From: Streptomyces sp. NBC_01408
GTDB lineage: Bacteria > Actinomycetota > Actinomycetes > Streptomycetales > Streptomycetaceae
Length of the DNA stretch: 64,000 nt
Assembly: GCF_026340255.1 (NCBI RefSeq)
Contig: NZ_JAPEPJ010000001.1
Span: 1,791,001-1,855,000 of the forward strand
Direction: 5' to 3'
This document shows, in pieces, positions 57,617 through 64,000 of this stretch; position 1 is the stretch's first letter; every line of letters starts with the position of its first letter. Under the pieces are notes generated by a model. The model made no database searches. It was not told the origin of the DNA and was given only the letters and a program-made list of their open reading frames with translations. Position numbers and translations under genes: made by a program.

Positions 57617-58516
57617 ATGTCGAATGGTCAGCACGGTCAGCAACAGCCCCCCGCCGGAGGCCAGTGGTACCCGCCGGAGTGGCCCGACCGCATCCGCGCG
57701 CTCGCGGACGGTTCCCTCACCCCGGTGGATCCCCGGCGCGCCGCCACCGTGATGCTGCTGCGCGACACCCCCGCCGGACCGGCCGTCCACATGCTGCGCA
57801 GGCGGGCCTCCATGGCCTTCGCCGGAGGCGCGTACGCCTACCCCGGCGGCGGGGTCGACCCCCGCGACGAGGAACACCAGGTGGGCTGGGCCGGGCCCTC
57901 GCGGCAGGAGTGGGCCGCGCGGCTCGGTACGGATCCGGGCGTGGCGCAGGCCATCGTGTGCGGGGCCGTCCGCGAGACCTTCGAGGAGGCGGGCGTCCTG
58001 CTCGCCGGCGAGAGCCCGGACACCGTCGTCGGCGACACCACCGGTGACGACTGGGAGGCCGACCGGCAGGCCCTCGTGGCCCGGGAGCTGTCCTTCGCCG
58101 AGCTCCTCGACCGCCGCGGGCTGCGGCTGCGCTCCGACCTGCTCGGGGCGTGGGCGCGCTGGATCACCCCGGAGTTCGAGCCCCGCCGCTACGACACCTG
58201 GTTCTTCGTCGCCGCCCTCCCCGAGGGCCAGCGCACCCGCAACGCCTCCACCGAGGCCGACCGGACCGTTTGGATCCGCCCGGCCGACGCGGCCGACGGC
58301 TACGACAAGGGCGAGCTGCTGATGATGCCGCCCACCATCGCCACGCTGCGCTCCCTGGAGCCGTACGGCAGCGCCGCCGAGGCCCTCACCGGGGCCACGG
58401 CGCAGGACCTCACCCCGGTCCTGGCCCAGGCCACGCTGGAGGACGGCGAGCTGGTGCTCAGCTGGCCGGGCCACGACGAGTTCACCAAGCGCGTCCGCCC
58501 CGGAGGCCCCGCATGA
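57617..58516 (+). CDS. Nudix hydrolase with split Nudix box
   Basis: A 299-residue Nudix protein. The box begins at AGGAYAYPGGGVDPRD and its REtxEExG part, RETFEEAGVLL, comes about 45 residues later; the inserted segment is as in NUDT19/RP2-type enzymes, which hydrolyse CoA derivatives. A hydrophobic C-terminal metal-binding segment is not evident. It is coupled to the next gene by ATGA, so the Nudix, MBL-fold and L7/L12-like genes form an operon. Confidence 0.88.
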   Translation: MSNGQHGQQQPPAGGQWYPPEWPDRIRALADGSLTPVDPRRAATVMLLRDTPAGPAVHMLRRRASMAFAGGAYAYPGGGVDPRDEEHQVGWAGPSRQEWAARLGTDPGVAQAIVCGAVRETFEEAGVLLAGESPDTVVGDTTGDDWEADRQALVARELSFAELLDRRGLRLRSDLLGAWARWITPEFEPRRYDTWFFVAALPEGQRTRNASTEADRTVWIRPADAADGYDKGELLMMPPTIATLRSLEPYGSAAEALTGATAQDLTPVLAQATLEDGELVLSWPGHDEFTKRVRPGGPA

Positions 58517-59358
58517 CCGACGCCGCCGCACTCCCCGGACAGCCCCGGGGCGTGGTCACCTCCGGGCCGGCCACCGCCCGCGCGGTCAACGTGCTGGCCC
58601 CCAACGCCTCCCCCATGACCCTGGACGGCACCAACACCTGGATCGTCTCCGAGCCCGGCTCCGACCTGGCCGTCGTCATCGACCCCGGCCCGCTGGACGA
58701 AGTACACCTGCGGGCGGTCATCGCCGCCGCCGAGCGGGAGGGCAAGCGGATCGCCCTCACCCTGCTCACCCACGGCCACCCGGACCACGCCGAGGGCGCC
58801 GGCCGGTTCGCCGAGCTCACCGGCACCAAGGTGCGCGCCCTGGACCCGGCCCTGCGCCTCGGCGACGAGGGCCTGGCCGCCGGGGACGTGATCCGCACCG
58901 GCGGGCTGGAGCTGCGCGTCGTCCCGACCCCCGGCCACACCTCCGACTCGCTCTGCTTCCACCTCCCCGCCGACCGGGCCGTCCTCACCGGCGACACGAT
59001 CCTGGGCCGGGGCACCACCGTCGTCGCGCATCCCGACGGCCGCCTCGGCGACTACCTGGACTCCCTGCGCCGCCTGCGCTCGCTCACCGTCGACGACGGG
59101 GTGCACACCGTCCTGCCGGGGCACGGGCCGGTCCTGGAGGACGCACAGGGCGTCGTCGAGTTCTACCTGGCCCACCGCGCGCACCGCCTCGCGCAGGTCG
59201 AGACGGCCGTGGAGAACGGCTTCGTCACCCCCCGGGCGGTCGTCGCCCAGGTCTACGCGGACGTGGACCGCTCCCTGTGGCCTGCCGCGGAATGGTCCGT
59301 ACGGGCGCAGCTCGAGTATCTTCAAGATCACGGACTGATTCCCGGGGGACCCGAATGA
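58513..59358 (+). CDS. MBL-fold metallohydrolase (LACTB2-like)
   Basis: A 281-residue metallo-beta-lactamase-fold enzyme. Metal sites: LLTHGHPDHAEGA (HxHxDH), PTPGHTSDSLCF, LTGDTILGRGT and LPGHGPV. The N-terminal SPMTLDGTNTWIV and the C-terminal winged-helix-like tail (QVYADVDRSLWPAAEWSVRA) fit the LACTB2 group, whose studied members are RNases or thioesterases. It starts at the ATG overlapping the Nudix stop. Confidence 0.88.
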   Translation: MTDAAALPGQPRGVVTSGPATARAVNVLAPNASPMTLDGTNTWIVSEPGSDLAVVIDPGPLDEVHLRAVIAAAEREGKRIALTLLTHGHPDHAEGAGRFAELTGTKVRALDPALRLGDEGLAAGDVIRTGGLELRVVPTPGHTSDSLCFHLPADRAVLTGDTILGRGTTVVAHPDGRLGDYLDSLRRLRSLTVDDGVHTVLPGHGPVLEDAQGVVEFYLAHRAHRLAQVETAVENGFVTPRAVVAQVYADVDRSLWPAAEWSVRAQLEYLQDHGLIPGGPE

Positions 59359-59654
59359 CCACGCTCTTCCTGCTGCTCGCACTGATCGCCACGGCCGGCT
59401 GGATCACCTCCACGGTGTCCCTGCGGATGAAGGCCCTGGAAACCAGGGCGGACCGCCTGGAGCGGCGCCTGGGCCTGGTGCTGGAGCACTTCGGCATCGA
59501 GGAGCCGGAGCATCCCGTGACGGACGACGTACGGGCCCTCCTGCGCGACGGCCGCAAGATCGAGGCCATCAAGGTCTACCGGCAGAGCACCGGCGCGGGC
59601 CTCGCGGAGGCCAAGCAGGCCGTGGAGGCCATCGCGGTCACCGAGGCCGTCTGA
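59355..59654 (+). CDS. Membrane-anchored L7/L12 C-terminal-like protein
   Basis: A 99-residue protein. An N-terminal membrane helix (TTLFLLLALIATAGWITSTV) leads to a short coiled coil (MKALETRADRLERRLGLVLE). A C-terminal fold with KIEAIKVYRQSTGAGLAEAK follows, the helix pattern of ribosomal protein L7/L12 C-terminal domains. It is not the ribosomal protein. It is the third gene of an ATGA-coupled operon. Function unknown; the L7/L12-like part may bind a protein partner. Confidence 0.78.
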   Translation: MTTLFLLLALIATAGWITSTVSLRMKALETRADRLERRLGLVLEHFGIEEPEHPVTDDVRALLRDGRKIEAIKVYRQSTGAGLAEAKQAVEAIAVTEAV

Positions 59655-59710
59655 GGCCGCCTGAGCCCGTCTGAGGCCGCCCCAGGGCGGTCCGAGGGCC
59701 CTACGAGGCT

Positions 59711-60523
59711 CTACGAGGGCTCCGTGCGCGGCCTCTTCACGCCGTGCCGGGCCGCGTACTCCCGCGCCAGCCACGGACCCAGGTCCTCGGTGTACTCGCG
59801 CAGCACCTCCGGGTCGGCGACCGGGTCCAGGGCCACGGCGGCCGCGTCCCGCAGCTGCGCGGCGCGCTGCGGGTAGTACCGGCCGAAGATCTCCGCGGAC
59901 TCGGCGAGATCGCTGGTCCAGCCGCCCCAGAGCGGCATCACCAGCGTGAATCCGGTGCGCACGAGGCGCCGTGCGAAGGCGCGGCTCAGCACGCGGTACT
60001 CGTCCGGCGCCGACGCCTCCCGCACCCTGTCCCGCCAGCGGGGCAGCAGGAGCGCCAGGTCCCCGTTGGTCTCGCGGGCGAGCAGGCTGTCGGGACGGTA
60101 GCGCGGCAGGTGCTCGGCCAGGTCGGCGCCGAGCAGCGGGGTGCACAGGCAGGCCAGGAACCAGCCGAAGTCGTACCGCTCCTCCTCGCTGAGCACGGTG
60201 GCCTTGTCGTGGAGCAGGATGCCGACCCCGTCGATCTCCGGGAACTCCTCGTCGAGCCCGTCCGCCAGCACCTCGGCGGTGTCCCGGTCCTCAGCGGAGG
60301 GCTCGCGGTGCAGGACGACCAGCAGGTCGAGGTCGGAGCGGCCGGGCCGGGCCGTCCCGCGCGGCACGGACCCGTACAGGTACGCGCTGTGCAGCCGCTG
60401 CCCGTACGCCTCGCCGATCCGCTCCCGCGCGGCCGCCACGACGCCCCTGAACCCCTCCTGCACCCGCCCGAGGGACCCCTCCCGCTCGAAGTACCCCTGC
60501 GCGTCCAGGCCTCTGCGCTCCAT
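59711..60523 (-). CDS. Nucleotidyltransferase domain protein
   Basis: A 270-residue protein with the pol-beta nucleotidyltransferase motif YGSVPRGTARPGRSDLDLLV (GS-x-RG...DxD) near residue 48. The rest is helical and resembles the C-terminal domain of aminoglycoside adenylyltransferase-like proteins. It may modify a small molecule or a toxin/tRNA target; nothing decides. I use the ATG at 60523 rather than one five codons upstream; both lack a strong site. Repeats and the crp terminator lie upstream. Confidence 0.78.
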   Translation of the reverse strand: MERRGLDAQGYFEREGSLGRVQEGFRGVVAAARERIGEAYGQRLHSAYLYGSVPRGTARPGRSDLDLLVVLHREPSAEDRDTAEVLADGLDEEFPEIDGVGILLHDKATVLSEEERYDFGWFLACLCTPLLGADLAEHLPRYRPDSLLARETNGDLALLLPRWRDRVREASAPDEYRVLSRAFARRLVRTGFTLVMPLWGGWTSDLAESAEIFGRYYPQRAAQLRDAAAVALDPVADPEVLREYTEDLGPWLAREYAARHGVKRPRTEPS

Positions 60524-60554
60524 ACGCCCACTGTGCACACTCCGGCCCGGCCTC

Positions 60555-60617
60555 GGCCAAACTCAGCCCCGCCCAGGCCAAACTCGGCCCCGCCTCGGCG
60601 AAACTCAGCCCCGCCGG
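60555..60617. repeat. Three 21-bp tandem repeats
   Basis: Three units of the type GGCCAAACTCAGCCCCGCCCA at 60555, 60576 and 60597, differing at a few bases. The third unit runs into the dispersed GGCGTTTGAGG element, so this looks like local expansion of its left edge. Confidence 0.75.
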
Positions 60618-60660
60618 CGTTTGAGGCGCGGGGGTTCGGGGGCAGAGCCCCCGCAACGGC
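60606..60660. repeat. Dispersed CCGGCGTTTGAGG element, copy 3
   Basis: CAGCCCCGCCGGCGTTTGAG continues into GCGCGGGGG and CCCCCGCAACGGC, close to the copy at 29537, including the CAACGGCGCCGCACC end. Confidence 0.78.
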
Positions 60661-60680
60661 GCCGCACCCGGAAACGCAGA

Positions 60681-60708
60681 AGGGGCCCTGCCAGTCGGCA
60701 GGACCCCT
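60681..60708 (-). terminator. Terminator of crp
   Basis: A 12-bp stem (60681-60692 with 60697-60708, one mismatch) with a 4-base loop, about 20 bp past the crp stop on the minus strand. Confidence 0.72.
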
Positions 60709-60726
60709 CAACGGCTAAGACCAGCG

Positions 60727-61401
60727 TCAGCGAGACCGCTTCGCGAGCCGCTCCACATCCAGCAGGATCACGGCGCGAGCCTCAAGACGGAGCCAGCCGC
60801 GCCCCGCGAAGTCGGCCAGGGCCTTGTTCACGGTCTCGCGGGAGGCGCCGACGAGCTGCGCGAGCTCCTCCTGCGTCAGGTCGTGCACCACGTGGATGCC
60901 CTCCTCCGACTGCACGCCGAAGCGGCGCGACAGGTCGAGGAGCGCCCGCGCCACACGGCCGGGAACGTCGGAGAAGACCAGGTCGGACATCTGGTCGTTG
61001 GTCTTGCGCAGGCGCCGGGCGACGGCGCGCAGCAGCGCGGTCGCGACCTCGGGCCGGGCGTTCAGCCACGGCTGCAGGTCACCGTGCCCGAGGCCGAGGA
61101 GCTTGACCTCGGTCAGGGCGGTGGCGGTGGCGGTGCGCGGGCCCGGGTCGAAGAGCGACAGCTCGCCGATCAGCTCGCCGGGGCCGAGGACGGCCAGCAT
61201 GTTCTCGCGGCCGTCGGGGGAGGTGCGGTGCAGCTTCACCTTGCCCTCGGTCACGACATACAGCCGGTCACCGGGGTCGCCCTCGTGGAACAGGGCGTCA
61301 CCGCGTGCGAGGGTCACCTCGCCCATGGAGGCGCGGAGCTCCGCGGCCTGCTCGTCATCGAGCGCCGCGAAGAGCGGGGCGCGCCGCAGAACGTCGTCCA
61401 C
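60727..61401 (-). CDS. crp: Crp/Fnr family cyclic-nucleotide-type regulator
   Basis: A 224-residue regulator. The cyclic-nucleotide-binding domain shows FHEGDPGDRLYVVTEGKVKL and PGELIGELSLFDPGPRTATA (the phosphate-binding cassette with Glu and Arg). The HTH is LTQEELAQLVGASRETVNKA. Length and the beginning VDDVLRRAPLFAAL agree with S. coelicolor Crp as I recall it, which governs germination and secondary metabolism. The start is the GTG at 61401 with GGAGAGA upstream. It diverges from nth across 182 bp. Confidence 0.92.
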   Translation of the reverse strand: MDDVLRRAPLFAALDDEQAAELRASMGEVTLARGDALFHEGDPGDRLYVVTEGKVKLHRTSPDGRENMLAVLGPGELIGELSLFDPGPRTATATALTEVKLLGLGHGDLQPWLNARPEVATALLRAVARRLRKTNDQMSDLVFSDVPGRVARALLDLSRRFGVQSEEGIHVVHDLTQEELAQLVGASRETVNKALADFAGRGWLRLEARAVILLDVERLAKRSR

Positions 61402-61583
61402 GAGTCTCTCTCCTATGTCGACCTGCTCAGGGGACCGTGCTCCCCATTTTGCCGGACGGCTCAAACAGTGCGATCAATCACAAGGATGCCGGACGTACGG
61501 GTGTGCTGTGCGGCGAGAGGCCAATCGGAGTGGTGTTACCTGAGGTCCGGGCGGGTGTCAGCGGCCGGCCTTAGGCTGGCCGG

Positions 61584-62519
61584 GTGTCCAATAAGCCGGT
61601 GAGAGCACAGGCCAAGGGGTCCACGGGAGTGACAGGACCCCCCGATTCAGCCGTGGGCGAACAAGCCCCCGTGAAGGTGTCCACGAAGGCCCCGCCCCGC
61701 CCCGAGGGCAAAGCTTCGGCCAAGAAACCGAAGGTGCCGAAGCCGGAATCCCACCTGGCCATGGTGCGCAGGGCCCGCCGCATCAACCGGGAACTGGCCG
61801 AGATCTATCCGTACGCCCATCCGGAGCTCGACTTCCGCAATCCCTTCGAGCTGCTGGTCGCGACCGTGCTGTCCGCGCAGACCACCGACCTGCGCGTGAA
61901 CCAGACGACCCCGGCGCTCTTCGCCGCCTACCCGACCCCCGAGGACATGGCCGCGGCCGCTCCCGAGGACCTGGAGGAGCTGATCCGGCCGACCGGGTTC
62001 TTCCGGGCGAAGTCCAGGTCCCTGCTCGGCCTCTCGCAGGCCCTGCGGGACCGGTTCGGCGGGGAGGTTCCGGGGCGCATCGAGGACCTGGTCACCCTGC
62101 CCGGAGTGGGCCGCAAGACGGCGAACGTGGTCCTCGGCAACGCCTTCGGTGTCCCGGGCATCACCGTGGACACGCACTTCGGCCGGCTGGTCCGCCGGTG
62201 GAAGTGGACCGAGCAGGAGGACCCGGAGAAGGTCGAGGCGGAGATCTGCGCGATCTTCCCCAAGAGCGAGTGGACGATGCTCTCGCACCGCGTCGTCTTC
62301 CACGGCCGCCGGATCTGCCATGCGCGCAAGCCCGCCTGCGGGGTCTGCCCGATCGCCCCGCTCTGCCCGGCGTACGGGGAGGGCGAGACCGACCCGGAGA
62401 AGGCGAAGAAGCTGCTCAAGTACGAGAAGGGCGGCCAGCCCGGCCAGCGGCTGACCCCGCCCGCCGACTATCCCGGCCTCCCGGCCCAGCCGCTGGGCGG
62501 CCCGCAGGCGCGGCCGTAG
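61584..62519 (+). CDS. nth: Endonuclease III
   Basis: A 311-residue base-excision-repair glycosylase/AP lyase. The helix-hairpin-helix is [13 protein letters not shown] with the catalytic Lys, the catalytic Asp is in [10 protein letters not shown], and the 4Fe-4S site is [17 protein letters not shown] (C-x6-C-x2-C-x5-C). From the GTG at 61584 it has an N-terminal extension of about 55 Pro/Lys-rich residues before [20 protein letters not shown]; Actinobacterial Nth proteins are often extended there. Confidence 0.95.
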   Translation: MSNKPVRAQAKGSTGVTGPPDSAVGEQAPVKVSTKAPPRPEGKASAKKPKVPKPESHLAMVRRARRINRELAEIYPYAHPELDFRNPFELLVATVLSAQTTDLRVNQTTPALFAAYPTPEDMAAAAPEDLEELIRPTGFFRAKSRSLLGLSQALRDRFGGEVPGRIEDLVTLPGVGRKTANVVLGNAFGVPGITVDTHFGRLVRRWKWTEQEDPEKVEAEICAIFPKSEWTMLSHRVVFHGRRICHARKPACGVCPIAPLCPAYGEGETDPEKAKKLLKYEKGGQPGQRLTPPADYPGLPAQPLGGPQARP

Positions 62520-62577
62520 GAACGAATCGGTACCCGGACCGCGTTTGCGGTGTGGGGGAACACGGACAGGGGTGCCT

Positions 62578-63453
62578 ATGACTGGGGCGACGCAGAACCG
62601 ACCGGTGGCCGAAGCGGGCCAGCACGACGGGGGCCAGCACGACGGGGGCCAGCACGACGGGGGCCAGTACGACGCGGGCCCACATGACGCCGGCGCGGAC
62701 GGCGCCGACGCGGACGGCGCCGACGTGCACCGTGCCGACGCAAACGGCGCCGGCGCGCGTACGGAGGCCCGCGCGGGCACGGGCGGCAGCACCGCCCTCA
62801 GCACGCAGGGCCTGCCCGGGTGGCTCGACCCGGTCGTGGAGGCCGCGCGGACCGTCCGCCCGGCCCAGCTCAGCCGCTTCCTGCCGCCCGAGGACGGCCG
62901 CGGGCGGCAGTCCGCCGTCCTCATCCTCTTCGGCGAGGGCCCCCGCGGCCCCGAGCTGCTGCTGATGGAGCGGGCCGGGAGCCTGCGCTCGCACGCCGGC
63001 CAGCCCTCCTTCCCCGGCGGCGCCCTCGACCCGGAGGACGGCGACCCGCACACCACCGGCCCGCTGCGCGCCGCGCTGCGCGAGGCCGAGGAGGAGACGG
63101 GGCTGGACCCCGCCGGTGTGCAGCTCTTCGGGGTGCTGCCCCGCCTCTACATCCCGGTCAGCGAGTTCGTCGTGACCCCGGTCCTCGGCTGGTGGCGGGC
63201 CCCCAGCCCGGTCGGCGCCGTGGACCCGGCGGAGACCGCCCGGGTGTTCACGGTGCCCGTGGCCGATCTCACCGACCCCGGGCACCGTGTCACCGCGATC
63301 CACCCGAGCGGCCACCACGGCCCCGCTTTCACCGTCGAATCGGCCCTGGTCTGGGGTTTCACCGCCGGGGTCATCGACCGTCTGCTGCACTTCGCGGGCT
63401 GGGAGGTCCCGTGGGACCGCTCACGCCAGGTCCCGCTCGACTGGCGCTCGTGA
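62578..63453 (+). CDS. Nudix CoA pyrophosphatase with repeat N-terminus
   Basis: A 291-residue Nudix hydrolase. The UPF0035 signature LRSHAGQPSFPGGALDP precedes the Nudix box ending LREAEEETGLD, which marks CoA/acyl-CoA pyrophosphatases (NudL/NUDT7 group). The first 70 residues are low complexity: five-residue repeats GQHDG and later GAD repeats, coded in part by 15-bp tandem units at 62616-62690. The catalytic domain begins at about residue 80. I use the ATG at 62578 (GGGGTG upstream). Confidence 0.9.
   Translation: MTGATQNRPVAEAGQHDGGQHDGGQHDGGQYDAGPHDAGADGADADGADVHRADANGAGARTEARAGTGGSTALSTQGLPGWLDPVVEAARTVRPAQLSRFLPPEDGRGRQSAVLILFGEGPRGPELLLMERAGSLRSHAGQPSFPGGALDPEDGDPHTTGPLRAALREAEEETGLDPAGVQLFGVLPRLYIPVSEFVVTPVLGWWRAPSPVGAVDPAETARVFTVPVADLTDPGHRVTAIHPSGHHGPAFTVESALVWGFTAGVIDRLLHFAGWEVPWDRSRQVPLDWRS
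62616..62690 (+). repeat. Five 15-bp tandem units in the Nudix gene
   Basis: Three identical units GGGCCAGCACGACGG (62616-62660) and two diverged ones. Each encodes a five-residue His/Asp/Gly repeat, so unit loss or gain keeps frame. Confidence 0.9.
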
Positions 63454-63466
63454 GACGGTGACCCAC

Positions 63467-64000
63467 GTGAACGTGCTGGACATCTTGTTGCTGCTCGCCG
63501 CCGTATGGTTCGCGATCATCGGCTACCGCCAGGGCTTCGTCGTCGGCATCCTGTCGGTGATCGGCTTCCTCGGCGGCGGCCTCATCGCCGTGTCCCTGCT
63601 CCCGCTGATCTGGGACCGGGTGACGGACAAAGGAACGCAGGCGTCCTCCACGGCCGTCGTCATCGCCGTGGTCGTGATCATCATCTGTGCCTCGATCGGC
63701 CAGGCCCTGACCACCCACCTCGGCAGCAAGCTCCGCCGCCAGATCACCTGGTCACCGGCGCGCGCGGTCGACGCCACCGGCGGGGCCCTGGTCAATGTGG
63801 TCGCCATGCTGCTGGTGGCCTGGCTGATCGGTTCCCTGCTCGCCCAGACCTCGCTGCCCACGCTGGGCAAGGAGGTCCGCAACTCCAAGGTGCTGCTCGG
63901 CGTGTCGCGGGTCCTGCCCGCCCAGGCGAACACCTGGTTCTCGGACTTCAGTTCCACGCTCGCCCGCAACGGCTTCCCCCAGGTCTTCAACCCGTTCTCC
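63467..64000 (+). CDS. MarP-like membrane serine protease, N-terminal CvpA domain (partial)
   Basis: The first 178 residues of a protein cut by the window end. Four hydrophobic helices (DILLLLAAVWFAIIG, VVGILSVIGFLGGGLIAV, STAVVIAVVVIIICASIG, GALVNVVAMLLVAWLIG) form a CvpA-like domain. In actinobacteria this domain heads the periplasmic protease MarP, needed for acid and oxidative stress; the trypsin-like domain would lie beyond the window. A GTG at 63458 and one at 63467 share the frame; I use the latter, beginning VNVLDILLLL. Confidence 0.82.
   Translation, partial: MNVLDILLLLAAVWFAIIGYRQGFVVGILSVIGFLGGGLIAVSLLPLIWDRVTDKGTQASSTAVVIAVVVIIICASIGQALTTHLGSKLRRQITWSPARAVDATGGALVNVVAMLLVAWLIGSLLAQTSLPTLGKEVRNSKVLLGVSRVLPAQANTWFSDFSSTLARNGFPQVFNPFS

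Noticed and set aside
62616-62690. Short regular repeats as a CRISPR array
   Set aside because: Units are 15 bp, contiguous without spacers, in frame within a coding region, and no cas genes are in the window.

Overview
The window is very GC-rich, with G/C-ending codons, GTG and TTG starts, ATGA/GTGA gene overlaps, a WhiB-family regulator of the WblA type, an actinobacterial Crp and 19-bp iron boxes of the DmdR1/IdeR type. All of this points to a Streptomyces or very close relative. The right end (metallophosphoesterase, PBP, wblA, two ArsA-like ATPases, RidA, Nudix, crp, nth, Nudix, MarP-like protease) matches, from memory, a conserved chromosomal block of Streptomyces.

Layout. 1-9453: ordinary metabolic and stress genes (SURF1, S9 peptidase, cytosine deaminase, HD protein, PucR-type regulator, an NfeD-like/flotillin pair). 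9503-10824: a SulP transporter whose STAS domain carries an out-of-frame deletion. 11038-46021: an iron-regulated siderophore island of about 35 kb. 46121-48034: two divergent genes, a KAS/MazG fusion and an ATP-grasp gene, both missing their 5' ends at one shared breakpoint. 48155-49618: a lipoprotein, two small orphan genes and tRNA-Pro(CGG). 49753-64000: the conserved block.

The siderophore island is the centre of interest. A hydroxyornithine monooxygenase, a formyltransferase, a four-module NRPS of 4756 residues and an MbtH protein make a tetrapeptide hydroxamate. The residues I read at the ten specificity positions are DVWIIGAVNK, DVWHFSLVDK (Ser, as in EntF), DMENLGLINK (N5-hydroxyornithine) and DVFILGAVNK. 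With modules 1 and 4 assigned to formyl-hydroxyornithine, the order fhOrn-Ser-hOrn-fhOrn is that of foroxymithine, the formyl counterpart of erythrochelin. There is no TE and no E domain; the protein ends in a fifth C domain, the expected site of diketopiperazine release. Around it lie a heterodimeric ABC exporter, a FecCD-type importer with its ATPase, a siderophore-binding lipoprotein, a siderophore-interacting flavoprotein and a DUF2470 protein.

The island also carries its own glutamate-to-ornithine pathway: an ArgA-type GNAT, and argC-argJ-argB-argD behind an isochorismatase-like gene. Seven iron boxes precede seven transcription units, including both ornithine-supply units, so precursor supply, assembly, export, import and reduction appear to be one iron-starvation programme.

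The strongest unusual signals are the dedicated ornithine supply, an exporter pair whose two ATPase halves have decayed in complementary ways, a terminal C domain with HY instead of HH, an N-substituted-formamide-deformylase-like amidohydrolase in the uptake operon of a formyl-hydroxamate siderophore, and the shared breakpoint of the truncated KAS and ATP-grasp genes.
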